This document shows positions 7,796-15,536 of a stretch of 39,475 nucleotides of DNA, piece by piece. Source of the stretch: Candidatus Thermoflexus tengchongensis (GTDB lineage Bacteria; Chloroflexota; Anaerolineae; Thermoflexales; Thermoflexaceae); NCBI GenBank assembly GCA_016842085.1, contig JAEVEX010000024.1, positions 1-39,475 of the forward strand. The letters run 5' to 3'. Both the position numbers and the translations under genes were made by a program. Positions within the stretch are counted from its first letter, which is position 1, and each line of letters opens with the position of its first letter. Below the pieces are notes generated by a model that searched no databases, had not been told where the DNA came from, and worked only from the letters and a program-made list of their open reading frames with translations.

Positions 7796-7849
7796 GGGGC
7801 ACCTCCCTGAAGAGGGGGACAGGAGATTATCTATCCGCCGCACATTTCT

Positions 7850-7879
7850 TATTTAACACTCAAAATCAAGATTTGTCAA
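7850..7879 (-). promoter_or_regulatory. Promoter of the aldehyde oxidoreductase cluster
   Basis: On the minus strand a consensus -35 TTGACA (7874-7879) is 18 bp from a -10 TAAATA (7850-7855). This is about 50 nt upstream of the ATG at 7795. It is one of the few AT-rich stretches in the window. Confidence 0.7.
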
Positions 7880-7951
7880 CACTATCGTGCTCATTTATGA
7901 TAATTTTTGTCATTAAAATCACCTATATTAGCACAGGGAATCCATTGGGCT

Positions 7952-7963
7952 TCCCTTAAGGGA
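7952..7963. promoter_or_regulatory. Perfect palindrome TCCCTTAAGGGA (operator candidate)
   Basis: A 12-bp perfect dyad centred on CTTAAG lies in the divergent region between the aldehyde oxidoreductase and ParB-domain genes. A second dyad with the same CTTAAG centre lies 90 bp away at 8053-8064. Its function is unknown. Confidence 0.35.
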
Positions 7964-8010
7964 GAGGGAATTTGGGAACCGGACGGGTCGCCTTCGGTGA
8001 TCTGTCCTGC

Positions 8011-8041
8011 TTTCAAAGGATACACGGCAGGCTGGTATAAT
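8011..8041 (+). promoter_or_regulatory. Putative promoter of the ParB-domain gene
   Basis: A perfect TATAAT (8036-8041) with an upstream TGG forms an extended -10 element. A weak -35-like TTTCAA lies at 8011-8016. Transcription would start about 100 nt upstream of the ATG at 8146. Confidence 0.55.
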
Positions 8042-8052
8042 TTCTCAGGATG

Positions 8053-8064
8053 GGGCTTAAGCCC
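8053..8064. promoter_or_regulatory. Perfect palindrome GGGCTTAAGCCC (operator candidate)
   Basis: This 12-bp dyad starts about 12 bp after the -10 hexamer of the ParB-domain gene. That is a position where a bound protein would block transcription. It shares the CTTAAG centre with 7952-7963. Confidence 0.35.
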
Positions 8065-8145
8065 TTGAGCTCGGATCGGGAAACGGGAGGCTCCGGGTCT
8101 TCGTAAAAAATTGGCGCGCCATACCCCTGGCTGGAGGGGAGGGCC

Positions 8146-9024
8146 ATGTTCCGGGAAGTTCCCGAGGAGATCCAGCAGGTTATCCAGCAGGTGGAAGCGG
8201 ACGGGGGCATCGTGTGGGCGGCTTATCCGGAGCCCTATGCCCGCCGCTGGCAACTCCTGGTGGAGCTGCCGCTGGATCGCGTGGAACCCACCCCCTACCA
8301 GCGGGATCTTTCTCCTCACCATGTGGAGCGGCTGAAATCGGTCATTCAGGAGATCGGCCGCTTCATTGACCCCATCGTGGCCGTCCGAACGCCGGATGGC
8401 CGCTACTGGACCCCGAACGGCAACCACCGGCGGGAGGCGATGGTCCGGCTGGGGGCCCGGACCATTATGGCCATCCTGATCCCGGATCCATCGGTGGCCT
8501 ATCACATCCTCGGCCTCAATACGGAGAAAGCCCACAACCTCCGGGAGAAGGCGCTGGAGGTGCTCCGGATGTATCGAACCCTTCGGGAAGAGCACCCGGA
8601 GACGCCGGAGCGGACCTTCGCCTTCCAGTTCGAGGAGGCCTATCTGATCACCCTGGGTATCCTGTATGACCGGAAAGAACGGTTCGCCGGGGCTGGCTAC
8701 GTGCCGATCCTGCGCAAGGTCGATCGCTTCCTGGATCTGCCGATGCGGGAAGCGATCGGGGAGCGGGAGCGCCGGGCGCAGGTCATCGAGGCCATCGATC
8801 AGCTGGTGGAACCCATCCTGGAGGCCCTGCATGAGAAGGGGATCCGCTATCCCTTCCTCAAGCAGGCTGTGCTCTCCCAGGTCAATCCGATCCGCCGCAA
8901 GCGGATCGTGACGATGTCCTTCGACGAGGTGATGGCCCGGATCCGGGAAGGGCTGGCCCGTTACAATGTGGAGGCGGTGACGGCCGAGGAGCTGGCCCAG
9001 GTGGCCACCGAAATCGAGGAGTAA
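8146..9024 (+). CDS. Solitary ParB/Srx-domain protein
   Basis: This 292-aa protein has a ParB N-terminal-type domain between about residues 38 and 125. It shows LPLDRVEPTPYQRDLSPHHV, then LKSVIQEIGRFIDPIVAV, then YWTPNGNHRREAMVRLGA, which is the GxHRR-like signature, then LNTEKAHNLREKALEVL. No partner ParA is nearby, so this is not an ordinary chromosome-partition operon. The rest of the protein is charged and helical and I recognise no helix-turn-helix in it with confidence. Stand-alone ParB-domain proteins can be CTP-dependent DNA clamps or nucleases. The start ATG 8146 has GGAGGGGAGGG upstream. It is transcribed alone, convergent with the MerR gene. Confidence 0.8.
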   Translation: MFREVPEEIQQVIQQVEADGGIVWAAYPEPYARRWQLLVELPLDRVEPTPYQRDLSPHHVERLKSVIQEIGRFIDPIVAVRTPDGRYWTPNGNHRREAMVRLGARTIMAILIPDPSVAYHILGLNTEKAHNLREKALEVLRMYRTLREEHPETPERTFAFQFEEAYLITLGILYDRKERFAGAGYVPILRKVDRFLDLPMREAIGERERRAQVIEAIDQLVEPILEALHEKGIRYPFLKQAVLSQVNPIRRKRIVTMSFDEVMARIREGLARYNVEAVTAEELAQVATEIEE

Positions 9025-9038
9025 AAACGGCCCCCGAT

Positions 9039-9461
9039 TTATGATCCTGCATGCTCAATGATTCCGCAGATCGCCCCGTGGCGGCAGGTCCTTCGAGCGG
9101 CCCGTCGACGCAACGCCTGAAGCTCACGCCGGAAGAGCTCCAGCGCCCGGATCTGCCGGTCGAGGTCGGCGATCTTCCGATCCAGCAGGGCGATGACATG
9201 GTCGTATGGCTCCTGCCCGGCATCCCGGAGCCGCAGGATCTCCCGGATCTCGGAAAGGCTCAGCCCGATCGCCCGGGCTTTGCGGATGAAGCGCAGGCGC
9301 TCCCGCTCCGCCCTCCCATACAGCCGATAGCCGGAGGAGGTCCGGCGTGGTGAGGGGATCAGCCCGATCGCCTCATAGTAACGCAGCGTCCGCGGGTTCA
9401 TCCCCAGCTCCGCCGCCAGCTCACCGATCCGCCACATCCGCTGATACACTCCCGATCGCAT
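9039..9461 (-). CDS. MerR-family metal-responsive regulator (CueR/ZntR-like)
   Basis: This 140-aa protein begins with a MerR winged helix, WRIGELAAELGMNPRTLRYY then EAIGLI, then SGYRLYGRAERERLRFI. A long dimerisation helix follows. The tail TCRHGAICGIIEH has two cysteines five residues apart, placed where CueR/ZntR proteins bind metal. The loop is shorter than the seven-residue spacing of CueR, so the bound metal is uncertain. The gene lies 50 bp downstream of the P-type ATPase on the same strand. The ATPase promoter has the exact architecture MerR proteins act on, so this protein is the likely activator of its own operon. The start is ATG 9461, with GGGAGG upstream. Confidence 0.92.
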   Translation of the reverse strand: MRSGVYQRMWRIGELAAELGMNPRTLRYYEAIGLIPSPRRTSSGYRLYGRAERERLRFIRKARAIGLSLSEIREILRLRDAGQEPYDHVIALLDRKIADLDRQIRALELFRRELQALRRRAARRTCRHGAICGIIEHAGS

Positions 9462-9511
9462 CTCCCAGGCCTCCCTTTTGATTCAGAACAGGAGGAAAAC
9501 CAGCGCCCGGT

Positions 9512-11698
9512 TCAGGCTACCGATTTCAGCAGGCGGCTGGAGATCGATCGGAGCCACACCGTGGAGACGCTGAGCCCCATCGCCAGCATCGCCCATATCG
9601 GGTCCACGCGCCCGGTGAGGGCCGCCAGCACCCCCACGCCGTTAAAGCCCAGGGCCAGCCCCACATTGGTGGCAGTGAGACGATAGCTTGCCCGGGAAAG
9701 CTGGAGAGCCTCCACCAGGGCTTGCAGGCGTTTCCCGACGATCACGATGTCCGCCGCCTCCAGGGCGATGTCGGCTCCCGCCCCGATGGCGATCCCGATA
9801 TCCGCCTGCATCAGGGCTGGGGCGTCGTTGATCCCGTCCCCGACGAACGCTACCCTCAGCCCCTGACGCTGGAGCTGCCGGACGATTTCGATTTTCTCCT
9901 GGGGAAGGAGCCCCGCCCACGCCTGGGCGATGCCCAGGGCTTCCGCGACCGCGCGGACGGCCCCCGGGTTATCGCCGGAAACCAGTATGGGCTCCACGCC
10001 CAGATGACGCAACGCGGCGATGGTTTGCGCGGCGTCCGGCTTCAGAGGATCCCCGAAGGCGAGGACCCCGATCACCCTCTGATCCACCGCCACCAGCACG
10101 GTGGTCCGACCCATCGCCTCCTGAGCGGCCAGCACCGGGAGGGCAGCGCTTCCATCCAGGCCCTGTTTCTCAAGGAAAGCCAGCGTTCCCACCCGGACTT
10201 CATGACCCTTCACGTGGGCGATCACCCCCTGGCCGGGGAGAGCGACGAAGGCCTCCGGCTCGGAGGGCTGGATCCCTCGAGCTCGAGCGATCGCTACGAT
10301 CGCTCGAGCCAGGGGATGTTCAGAGGGGAGCTCTGCCTCCGCCGCCCATCGCAGCAGCTCCTGTTCATCCCCGATCAGAGGGATCGCCGCCATCAAGGCC
10401 GGCTGACCTTCGGTCAACGTTCCCGTCTTATCGAGAAGAACGGCTTTTACGTCTTTGAGGGCGTGAAAAGCCTCCGGGGAACGCATCAGGATGCCCCGCG
10501 CGGCCGCTTCCCCGCTGGTCCGGATCATCGCCAGCGGGGTGGCCATGCCCAGGGCGCAGGGATATCCCATCACCAGCGCGGTCAGCAGGGCGAAGAGGGC
10601 ACGGGTCGGATCCGGTGCCCTTCCCACCAGCACCGGACCCACGGTCCAGAGCAGGAAGCCGGCCAGGGCTGCGGCGAAAACCGCGGGGACATAGATCAGA
10701 AGCACCCGATCGACCAGTCGAAGGATCCCGGGTTTCATGGCCCGGGCTTCTGCCACCAGCCGGGCGACCTGACGCAGGAAGGTCTCCTCCCCCACGCGGG
10801 TCACCTCCACGATCAGGGCGCCGCTCAGGTTGATCGATCCGGCGATCACCGGATCGCCAGGCAGCCGATCGCGCGGCAGGGGTTCCCCGGTGAGCAGGCT
10901 TTCATCAACCGCTGAGGCGCCAGCGCGCACGATTCCATCAGCCGGGATCCGTTCCCCCGGGCGCACCCGGATGCGATCCCCCGGCTGTAACCAGGAGGCT
11001 GGAACCGTTTCCTCGCTTCCATCCGGCCGAATCCGGTTGGCCTGTTCCGGCTGGAGTTGAAGAAGACGGCGCACCGCCTGGGAGGCCTGAACATGCACGC
11101 GCACGGAGAAGTAGCCGCCGATGATGTGGAAGGCCAGCACAAAGACCGTGGTGCCCAGGAAGGCGCCTGCCGGAAAGGATGGATCCAGCGCGCCTATCCC
11201 TCCGCCGATCAGACCCGCGAGAGCCGCTGTTAGGACCAGGACGTCCTGGTTAAGGATTTGACGGCGCAGGGATTGAAGGCCGTTGCGCAGAATGAACCGG
11301 GCCGGGCCCAGGGCCATGGCAAGGGCCAGAGCGGCCATTCCGGCCATCCCAAGGGGATGAGGGCCGATGAGGAAGCGAAGACCCATCAGGCCGCTCCCGA
11401 GCAGCAGCGCAAGGCCTGCCCATACCACCTTCCGCCGGGCGGTTTGGAGCTCCGCCTCCTCCTGGGCCAGTGCCGCGGCTTCCTCGGGAGGCTGCACCGT
11501 AAAGCCCAGCGCTTCCAGCGTCCGGTAGAAATCCTCCGGCCTCGCCCGCTCCGGGTCATAGCGCACCAGGGCCTCGCCGTGCGCCACGCTGACATGGACC
11601 TCCAGAGCGCCCGGAAGGCGCGATAGGGCACGGCGGATCGAAGCCTCGCACAGGGAGCAGTGCATGCCACCGATTCGCATGTGGAGAGAAGCGACCAT
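9512..11698 (-). CDS. copA: Heavy-metal P1B-type ATPase (CopA-like) with YPC motif
   Basis: This 728-aa membrane pump has an N-terminal heavy-metal-associated domain with GMHCSLC (C14, C17). Eight predicted membrane segments follow, with the actuator TGE at 270-272, phosphorylation motif DKTGTLT (D423), SEHP (H461-P462) and GDGINDAP at 620-627. The membrane metal motif, normally CPC in copper pumps, is YPC at 379-381. The later membrane motifs also differ: GFN instead of YN, and MGLSVS instead of the MxxSS pattern. The P1B family call is secure, but copper as substrate is inferred from the CueR-type promoter and HMA domain. The start ATG 11698 has AGGAGGTG. It forms an operon with the downstream MerR gene. 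Confidence 0.92.
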   Translation of the reverse strand: MVASLHMRIGGMHCSLCEASIRRALSRLPGALEVHVSVAHGEALVRYDPERARPEDFYRTLEALGFTVQPPEEAAALAQEEAELQTARRKVVWAGLALLLGSGLMGLRFLIGPHPLGMAGMAALALAMALGPARFILRNGLQSLRRQILNQDVLVLTAALAGLIGGGIGALDPSFPAGAFLGTTVFVLAFHIIGGYFSVRVHVQASQAVRRLLQLQPEQANRIRPDGSEETVPASWLQPGDRIRVRPGERIPADGIVRAGASAVDESLLTGEPLPRDRLPGDPVIAGSINLSGALIVEVTRVGEETFLRQVARLVAEARAMKPGILRLVDRVLLIYVPAVFAAALAGFLLWTVGPVLVGRAPDPTRALFALLTALVMGYPCALGMATPLAMIRTSGEAAARGILMRSPEAFHALKDVKAVLLDKTGTLTEGQPALMAAIPLIGDEQELLRWAAEAELPSEHPLARAIVAIARARGIQPSEPEAFVALPGQGVIAHVKGHEVRVGTLAFLEKQGLDGSAALPVLAAQEAMGRTTVLVAVDQRVIGVLAFGDPLKPDAAQTIAALRHLGVEPILVSGDNPGAVRAVAEALGIAQAWAGLLPQEKIEIVRQLQRQGLRVAFVGDGINDAPALMQADIGIAIGAGADIALEAADIVIVGKRLQALVEALQLSRASYRLTATNVGLALGFNGVGVLAALTGRVDPIWAMLAMGLSVSTVWLRSISSRLLKSVA

Positions 11699-11754
11699 CC
11701 CGCACCTCCTGATCCCCGGGATTTTCCCGAGCGTCCCACATCTCGTTCAGCGCA

Positions 11755-11786
11755 AGTGTAAACCTTCCAGTTAACTGGAAGGTCAA
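11755..11786 (-). promoter_or_regulatory. CueR/MerR-type promoter and operator of the metal ATPase operon
   Basis: On the minus strand, -35 TTGACC (11781-11786) and -10 TACACT (11755-11760) are separated by 20 bp. That is the overlong spacer typical of MerR-activated promoters. The spacer holds a perfect 22-bp dyad, ACCTTCC-N8-GGAAGGT (11762-11783), matching the known CueR-type operator. The MerR gene at the end of this operon is the expected regulator. Confidence 0.88.
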
Positions 11787-11795
11787 GTTTTCACA

Positions 11796-11813
11796 CTCCG
11801 GGATTTCCCGGAG
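11796..11813. repeat. Short perfect inverted repeat in the copA-livG divergent region
   Basis: CTCCGGGA and TCCCGGAG pair around a TT centre. The element lies between the metal-ATPase promoter and the transporter promoter. It may be an operator or a chance hairpin. No regulator is assigned. Confidence 0.35.
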
Positions 11814-11870
11814 AAGGGGCCAGCGGTGTATTTCCTGAAACCGGAAAGCCATGGTGTTCAAGAGGAGCGC

Positions 11871-11899
11871 TTGACAAATCCTCTCCGCTTCCATACAAT
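11871..11899 (+). promoter_or_regulatory. Promoter of the liv transporter operon
   Basis: A consensus -35 TTGACA (11871-11876) and -10 TACAAT (11894-11899) are separated by exactly 17 bp. This lies about 55 nt upstream of the first transporter gene and is a strong constitutive-looking sigma-70-type promoter. Confidence 0.8.
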
Positions 11900-11909
11900 A
11901 AGCCAAAAT

Positions 11910-11923
11910 TGAATATATGTTCA
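11910..11923. promoter_or_regulatory. Operator candidate just after the liv promoter
   Basis: TGAATATATGTTCA is a 14-bp dyad with one mismatched pair. It starts about 10 bp after the -10 hexamer, covering the expected early transcribed region. A bound repressor here would block the transporter operon. No regulator gene lies next to it. Confidence 0.35.
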
Positions 11924-11957
11924 CATTTGTGCATTAGACCGCGGAGAGGGCCAGGCC

Positions 11958-12815
11958 ATGGGATCGGCATCGGTCGTTCCACCCCATACAGTGGGAAACC
12001 CCTCACAGGAGGGAACCGGGGTCTTGTCTCCCTCTATCCCCTTACTGGAGGTCGAGGGCTTAACCAAGCGGTTCCAGGGGGTGGTGGCGTTACGGGATTA
12101 CCGGTTGATCCTTCAGGAGGGGGAGATCCTGGGGGTGATCGGGCCGAACGGTGCCGGCAAGACGACCCTGATCAACCTGCTGAGCGGCTTCATCCGGCCG
12201 GATGGTGGGCGCGTTCGCTTCCGCGGGCGAGATCTCACGCGTCTCCCCGCCCATCGGATCCCGAAGCTGGGGATTGCCCGGACGTTTCAGAACATCCGGC
12301 TGTTTCCCTCCCTGACGGCCCTGGAAAACGTCATGGTGGCCATGACGATCCATCATCCCCCCGATGTGTTATCCACGCTGTTCAGCTTCGGACCGGGGCA
12401 CCGGCGGGTTCGGGAGCTGCGAGAGCGGGCGATGGCTTTGCTGGAGCAAATGGGGATCGCCCATCTGGCCCATCGGCCGTCCAGCGCCCTCTCTTATGGA
12501 GACCAGCGACGGGTGGAGATCGCCCGCGCCCTCGCCCTGGAGCCCTCTCTGCTGCTGTTGGACGAGCCGACGGCCGGATTGCATCCGGAGGAGAGCGAGG
12601 CGCTGATCGATCTGCTGAGCCAGCTGCACCGGGAGCGGCGGATGGCGATTGTGATGGTCGCCCATGATATGCCGGTGGTGATGCGCTTCTGCCCCCGCCT
12701 GCACGTCCTGAGCTCGGGCACCCTGCTCGCCGAGGGGACCCCTGAGGAGATCCGCGACAATCCCCTGGTTCTGGAGGCCTTCCTTGGACGGTCCGGCCGT
12801 TCTGGAGCTGCGTAA
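11958..12815 (+). CDS. livG: Branched-chain amino acid-type ABC transporter ATP-binding protein LivG
   Basis: This 285-aa ATPase drives a high-affinity amino-acid or amide importer at the inner face of the membrane. It shows Walker A GPNGAGKT, the LivG-type [19 protein letters not shown], a signature-like [14 protein letters not shown] (SYG in place of LSGGQ, usual for LivG), Walker [14 protein letters not shown] and the switch HD in [10 protein letters not shown]. The N-terminus is about 25 residues longer than usual. A TTG at 12024 with AGGAGG upstream is a credible alternative start. It is the first gene of a five-gene transporter operon. Confidence 0.94.
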   Translation: MGSASVVPPHTVGNPSQEGTGVLSPSIPLLEVEGLTKRFQGVVALRDYRLILQEGEILGVIGPNGAGKTTLINLLSGFIRPDGGRVRFRGRDLTRLPAHRIPKLGIARTFQNIRLFPSLTALENVMVAMTIHHPPDVLSTLFSFGPGHRRVRELRERAMALLEQMGIAHLAHRPSSALSYGDQRRVEIARALALEPSLLLLDEPTAGLHPEESEALIDLLSQLHRERRMAIVMVAHDMPVVMRFCPRLHVLSSGTLLAEGTPEEIRDNPLVLEAFLGRSGRSGAA

Positions 12816-13503
12816 CCTGGAGGCCGCTTACGGGGCGATCCGCGCCCTGCACGGCCTGTCCATGACCCTCGGGCCGGGCGAAGTGGTGGCCCTGCTGGGG
12901 CCGAATGGGGCGGGCAAGACCACCACGCTGCGGGTGATCTCCGGTCTTCTGCGGCCGGTGCGGGGCCAGGTGCTGTATCGGGGCCAGGAGATCACCGGGC
13001 GCCCTCCCGCGGCCATCGCCCGGCTGGGGATCATCCAGTGCCCCGAAGGCCGCCAGATCTTCAAGAACCTGACGGTTCGGGAGAACCTGATCCTGGGCAG
13101 CTACCGGCTGCGGGATCCTGTTCGGGAGCGCCGCAATCTGGAGCGAGCCCTCTCCCTCTTCCCAATGTTGAAGGAACGCCTGAATTACCCGGCGGGCCTG
13201 CTCTCCGGCGGACAGCAGCAAATGCTGGCCATCGCCCGGGCCCTCATGGCCGACCCGGAGGTCCTCCTGCTGGATGAGCCTTCCCTGGGGCTGGCCCCCC
13301 GTGTGGTGGAGGAGGTCTTCGAGGCCCTGGCGCAACTGAAGGCCCAGGGGTTGACGATGCTGATCGTCGAGCAGAATGCGGAGAAAGCCCTGGAGCTGGC
13401 CGACCGAGCCTATGTGCTGGAGGCTGGCCGGCTTGTCCTGGCGGATGCCGCCGATCGCCTGCGGGAGAACCCGGATCTGATCCGCATTTATCTCGGTCGT
13501 TGA
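12784..13503 (+). CDS. livF: Branched-chain amino acid-type ABC transporter ATP-binding protein LivF
   Basis: This 239-aa second ATPase forms a heterodimer with LivG. It has Walker A GPNGAGKT, the LivF-type GIIQCPEGRQIFKNLTVREN, signature LLSGGQQQMLAIARAL, Walker B LLLDEPSLGLAP and IVEQNAEKAL, where H of the usual H-loop is replaced by Q, as is common in LivF. The start is a TTG at 12784 with GGAGG six bases upstream. It overlaps the end of livG by 32 nt, which implies translational coupling. Confidence 0.95.
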   Translation: MDGPAVLELRNLEAAYGAIRALHGLSMTLGPGEVVALLGPNGAGKTTTLRVISGLLRPVRGQVLYRGQEITGRPPAAIARLGIIQCPEGRQIFKNLTVRENLILGSYRLRDPVRERRNLERALSLFPMLKERLNYPAGLLSGGQQQMLAIARALMADPEVLLLDEPSLGLAPRVVEEVFEALAQLKAQGLTMLIVEQNAEKALELADRAYVLEAGRLVLADAADRLRENPDLIRIYLGR

Positions 13504-13516
13504 AGGGAGAGATCGG

Positions 13517-14425
13517 ATGCAAGCCCTCGGCTCCCCGGAGTTCTGGATTCAGCAGCTGATCAACGCCCTGGGGTTGGGCAGCCAGTATGCCCTGATGGCC
13601 GTCGGCCTGGCCATGGTCTTCGGCGTGATGCGGCTGATCAACTTCGCCCACGGGACGGTGATGATGGCCAGCGCTTACATCGGCCTCCTCCTGCTTCAAC
13701 AGGGGGTGCCCTTCCCGTTCGTGGCGCTCGGCGCCATCGCCGGCGCGGCGGCGCTGGGTGTGCTCATGGAGCGGATCGCTTACCGGCCGGTGCGGGGTGC
13801 CCCGGATGTCGTGCTGCTGCTTAACTCCTTTGCGGTGGCGGTCCTCCTGGAGAACGTGGCCATTCTGCTGTTCTCCCCGCGATCCCGCCCCTTCCCCATG
13901 CCCGAGGTCCTCACCCGGGTCTTCCATCCGGGCGGGAACCTGTTCCTGCCGTCCATTCATCTCTGGGCGTTGGGCGGGGCGCTGCTCGCGCTGGGCGGCC
14001 TGGGGCTCTTTGTGACCCGCACCCGCCTGGGCCTGGCAATGCGGGCGGCGGCGGAGAACCCCACGGCTGCCCAGCTTCTGGGCATCGAGATCGGGAAAGT
14101 CACAGTGCTGGCCTTCGCCATCGGGTCGGCCATGGCCGGCCTGGCCGTTCTGTTCTGGACCGCCCACGTAGGGACGATCAACCCGGGGATGGGCTTCGAG
14201 CCGGTTCTGAAAGCCTTTGTGGCCTGCGTGATCGGCGGCTTCGGAACGATCCCGGGGGCGGTCCTGGGAGGCTATCTCCTGGGCGCTCTGGAGATCGCGC
14301 TTCAGGGTCTCCTGCCCTCGGGAGTCGTCGGCTATCGCGATGCCCTGGTCTATGGGATCCTGATCCTGATCCTCCTGGTGCGGCCGGGCGGCGTGCTGGG
14401 CTATCTGGAAGCGGAGCGGGTGTGA
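13517..14425 (+). CDS. livH: Branched-chain amino acid-type ABC transporter permease LivH
   Basis: This 302-aa hydrophobic permease has about eight membrane segments. It shows the LivH hallmark GLGSQYALMAVGLAMVFGVM, then RLINFAHGTVMM near the N-terminus. The EAA-like loop LRAAAENPTAAQLLGIEIGK-type region (residues about 170-195) contacts the ATPases. A good GGGAGAG precedes ATG 13517, 13 nt after livF. It pairs with LivM to form the membrane channel. Confidence 0.95.
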   Translation: MQALGSPEFWIQQLINALGLGSQYALMAVGLAMVFGVMRLINFAHGTVMMASAYIGLLLLQQGVPFPFVALGAIAGAAALGVLMERIAYRPVRGAPDVVLLLNSFAVAVLLENVAILLFSPRSRPFPMPEVLTRVFHPGGNLFLPSIHLWALGGALLALGGLGLFVTRTRLGLAMRAAAENPTAAQLLGIEIGKVTVLAFAIGSAMAGLAVLFWTAHVGTINPGMGFEPVLKAFVACVIGGFGTIPGAVLGGYLLGALEIALQGLLPSGVVGYRDALVYGILILILLVRPGGVLGYLEAERV

Positions 14426-14426
14426 G

Positions 14427-15521
14427 ATGATCGTCCCATCGGTCCGACGGGAATGGATCTGGGGGCTGCGCAGCTTCCTTTTGCTGCTGCTCGCTGGCGC
14501 CTATCTGGCGCTGGAACGCGGGGGGAATGCTTACCTTCAGCGCCTCGCCATCCTGTTCCTGATCAACCTGATGCTGGTGGTGAGCCTGAACCTCTTCACC
14601 GGGTTCACCGGTGTGTTCTCCCTGGGCCACATCGGCTTCATGGCCCTGGGCGCGTATGCCTCCGCCATCCTGACGCTTCCGGTCAACCTGAAGGCGGTCA
14701 ATCTGCCCGATCTGCCTGCGCCGCTCGCCTCGATCACCCTGCCCTTCTTTCCGGCGCTCATCCTGGGCGGTCTGATTGCGGCGATCGTCGCCCTCCTCAT
14801 CGGCATCCCGGTTCTGCGGCTCAGCGGCCACTTCGTCGCGGTGGCCACCCTGGGCTTCCTGGTCATCACCCGGGTGGTCCTGATCAACGCCGAGACCTTT
14901 ACCCGGGGAACCCGCACGTTCGCGGGCGTGCCCCCATTCACCACCATGGGCTGGGCGGCCCTGTGGGCCCTTTTGAACGTCTATGTCGCTTGGCGCCTGA
15001 AGCATTCGCCGCTGGGCCTGCGGCTCCTGGCCGCGCGAGATGATCCATGGGGCGCGAAGAGCGTGGGGGTGTCCATCGGCCGGATGCGGCTGATCGCCTT
15101 CGGGATCAGCGCCTTCTTCACCGGGATCGCCGGGGGGCTGTGGGCGCATTTCCTCACCGCTTTCTCCCCGAACGCCTTTTATTTCTCCAGGACCTTTGAG
15201 ATCATCGTGATGATGATCGTGGGCGGGATGGGCAGTGTCACCGGATCGATCCTCGGGACGCTGCTGGTGATGGCCAGCACCGAAGCGCTCCGGAACCTGG
15301 AGCCGGGCTTCGCCATCGGTTCCCTTACGGTCGGCCCGCTTTACGGCCTGAGCCAGATCGGTCTGGCTGTGCTGCTGATGCTGTTGATGACCTTCCGCCG
15401 CCAGGGGTTGCTGGGGGATCGGGAGCTCCGACTGGAGGCCATCGCCGAACGCCTGGAGCGCTGGCTCGAGCGCCGGAAGACGGCTCTCGAGGCTCCGCGC
15501 GTTCGGAAGGCAGATCCTTAA
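14427..15521 (+). CDS. livM: Branched-chain amino acid-type ABC transporter permease LivM
   Basis: This 364-aa second permease has many membrane helices and the family motifs NLFTGFTGVFSLGHIGFMAL (early) and LLAARDDPWGAKSVGVSIGR (the ATPase-contact loop), ending with VGGMGSVTGSILGT. The charged C-terminal tail of about 40 residues is longer than usual. The start ATG lies one base after the livH stop, so the two are tightly coupled. Confidence 0.95.
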   Translation: MIVPSVRREWIWGLRSFLLLLLAGAYLALERGGNAYLQRLAILFLINLMLVVSLNLFTGFTGVFSLGHIGFMALGAYASAILTLPVNLKAVNLPDLPAPLASITLPFFPALILGGLIAAIVALLIGIPVLRLSGHFVAVATLGFLVITRVVLINAETFTRGTRTFAGVPPFTTMGWAALWALLNVYVAWRLKHSPLGLRLLAARDDPWGAKSVGVSIGRMRLIAFGISAFFTGIAGGLWAHFLTAFSPNAFYFSRTFEIIVMMIVGGMGSVTGSILGTLLVMASTEALRNLEPGFAIGSLTVGPLYGLSQIGLAVLLMLLMTFRRQGLLGDRELRLEAIAERLERWLERRKTALEAPRVRKADP

Positions 15522-15536
15522 AGAGGAGGGATGGCC

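Larger units (their letters stand above)
7796..8145. other. 350-bp divergent intergenic region
   Basis: No gene is visible. The left third is AT-rich and carries the minus-strand promoter of the aldehyde oxidoreductase. The right part carries a plus-strand promoter for the ParB-domain gene. Two perfect 12-bp palindromes centred on CTTAAG lie between or next to these promoters (7952-7963 and 8053-8064). The leader of the oxidoreductase is only about 50 nt, too short for a molybdenum-cofactor-type riboswitch. Confidence 0.7.

Noticed and set aside
7796-7849. Molybdenum/tungsten-cofactor riboswitch before the aldehyde oxidoreductase
   Set aside because: The leader from the predicted start site to the ATG is only about 50 nt and has no conserved multi-stem structure.
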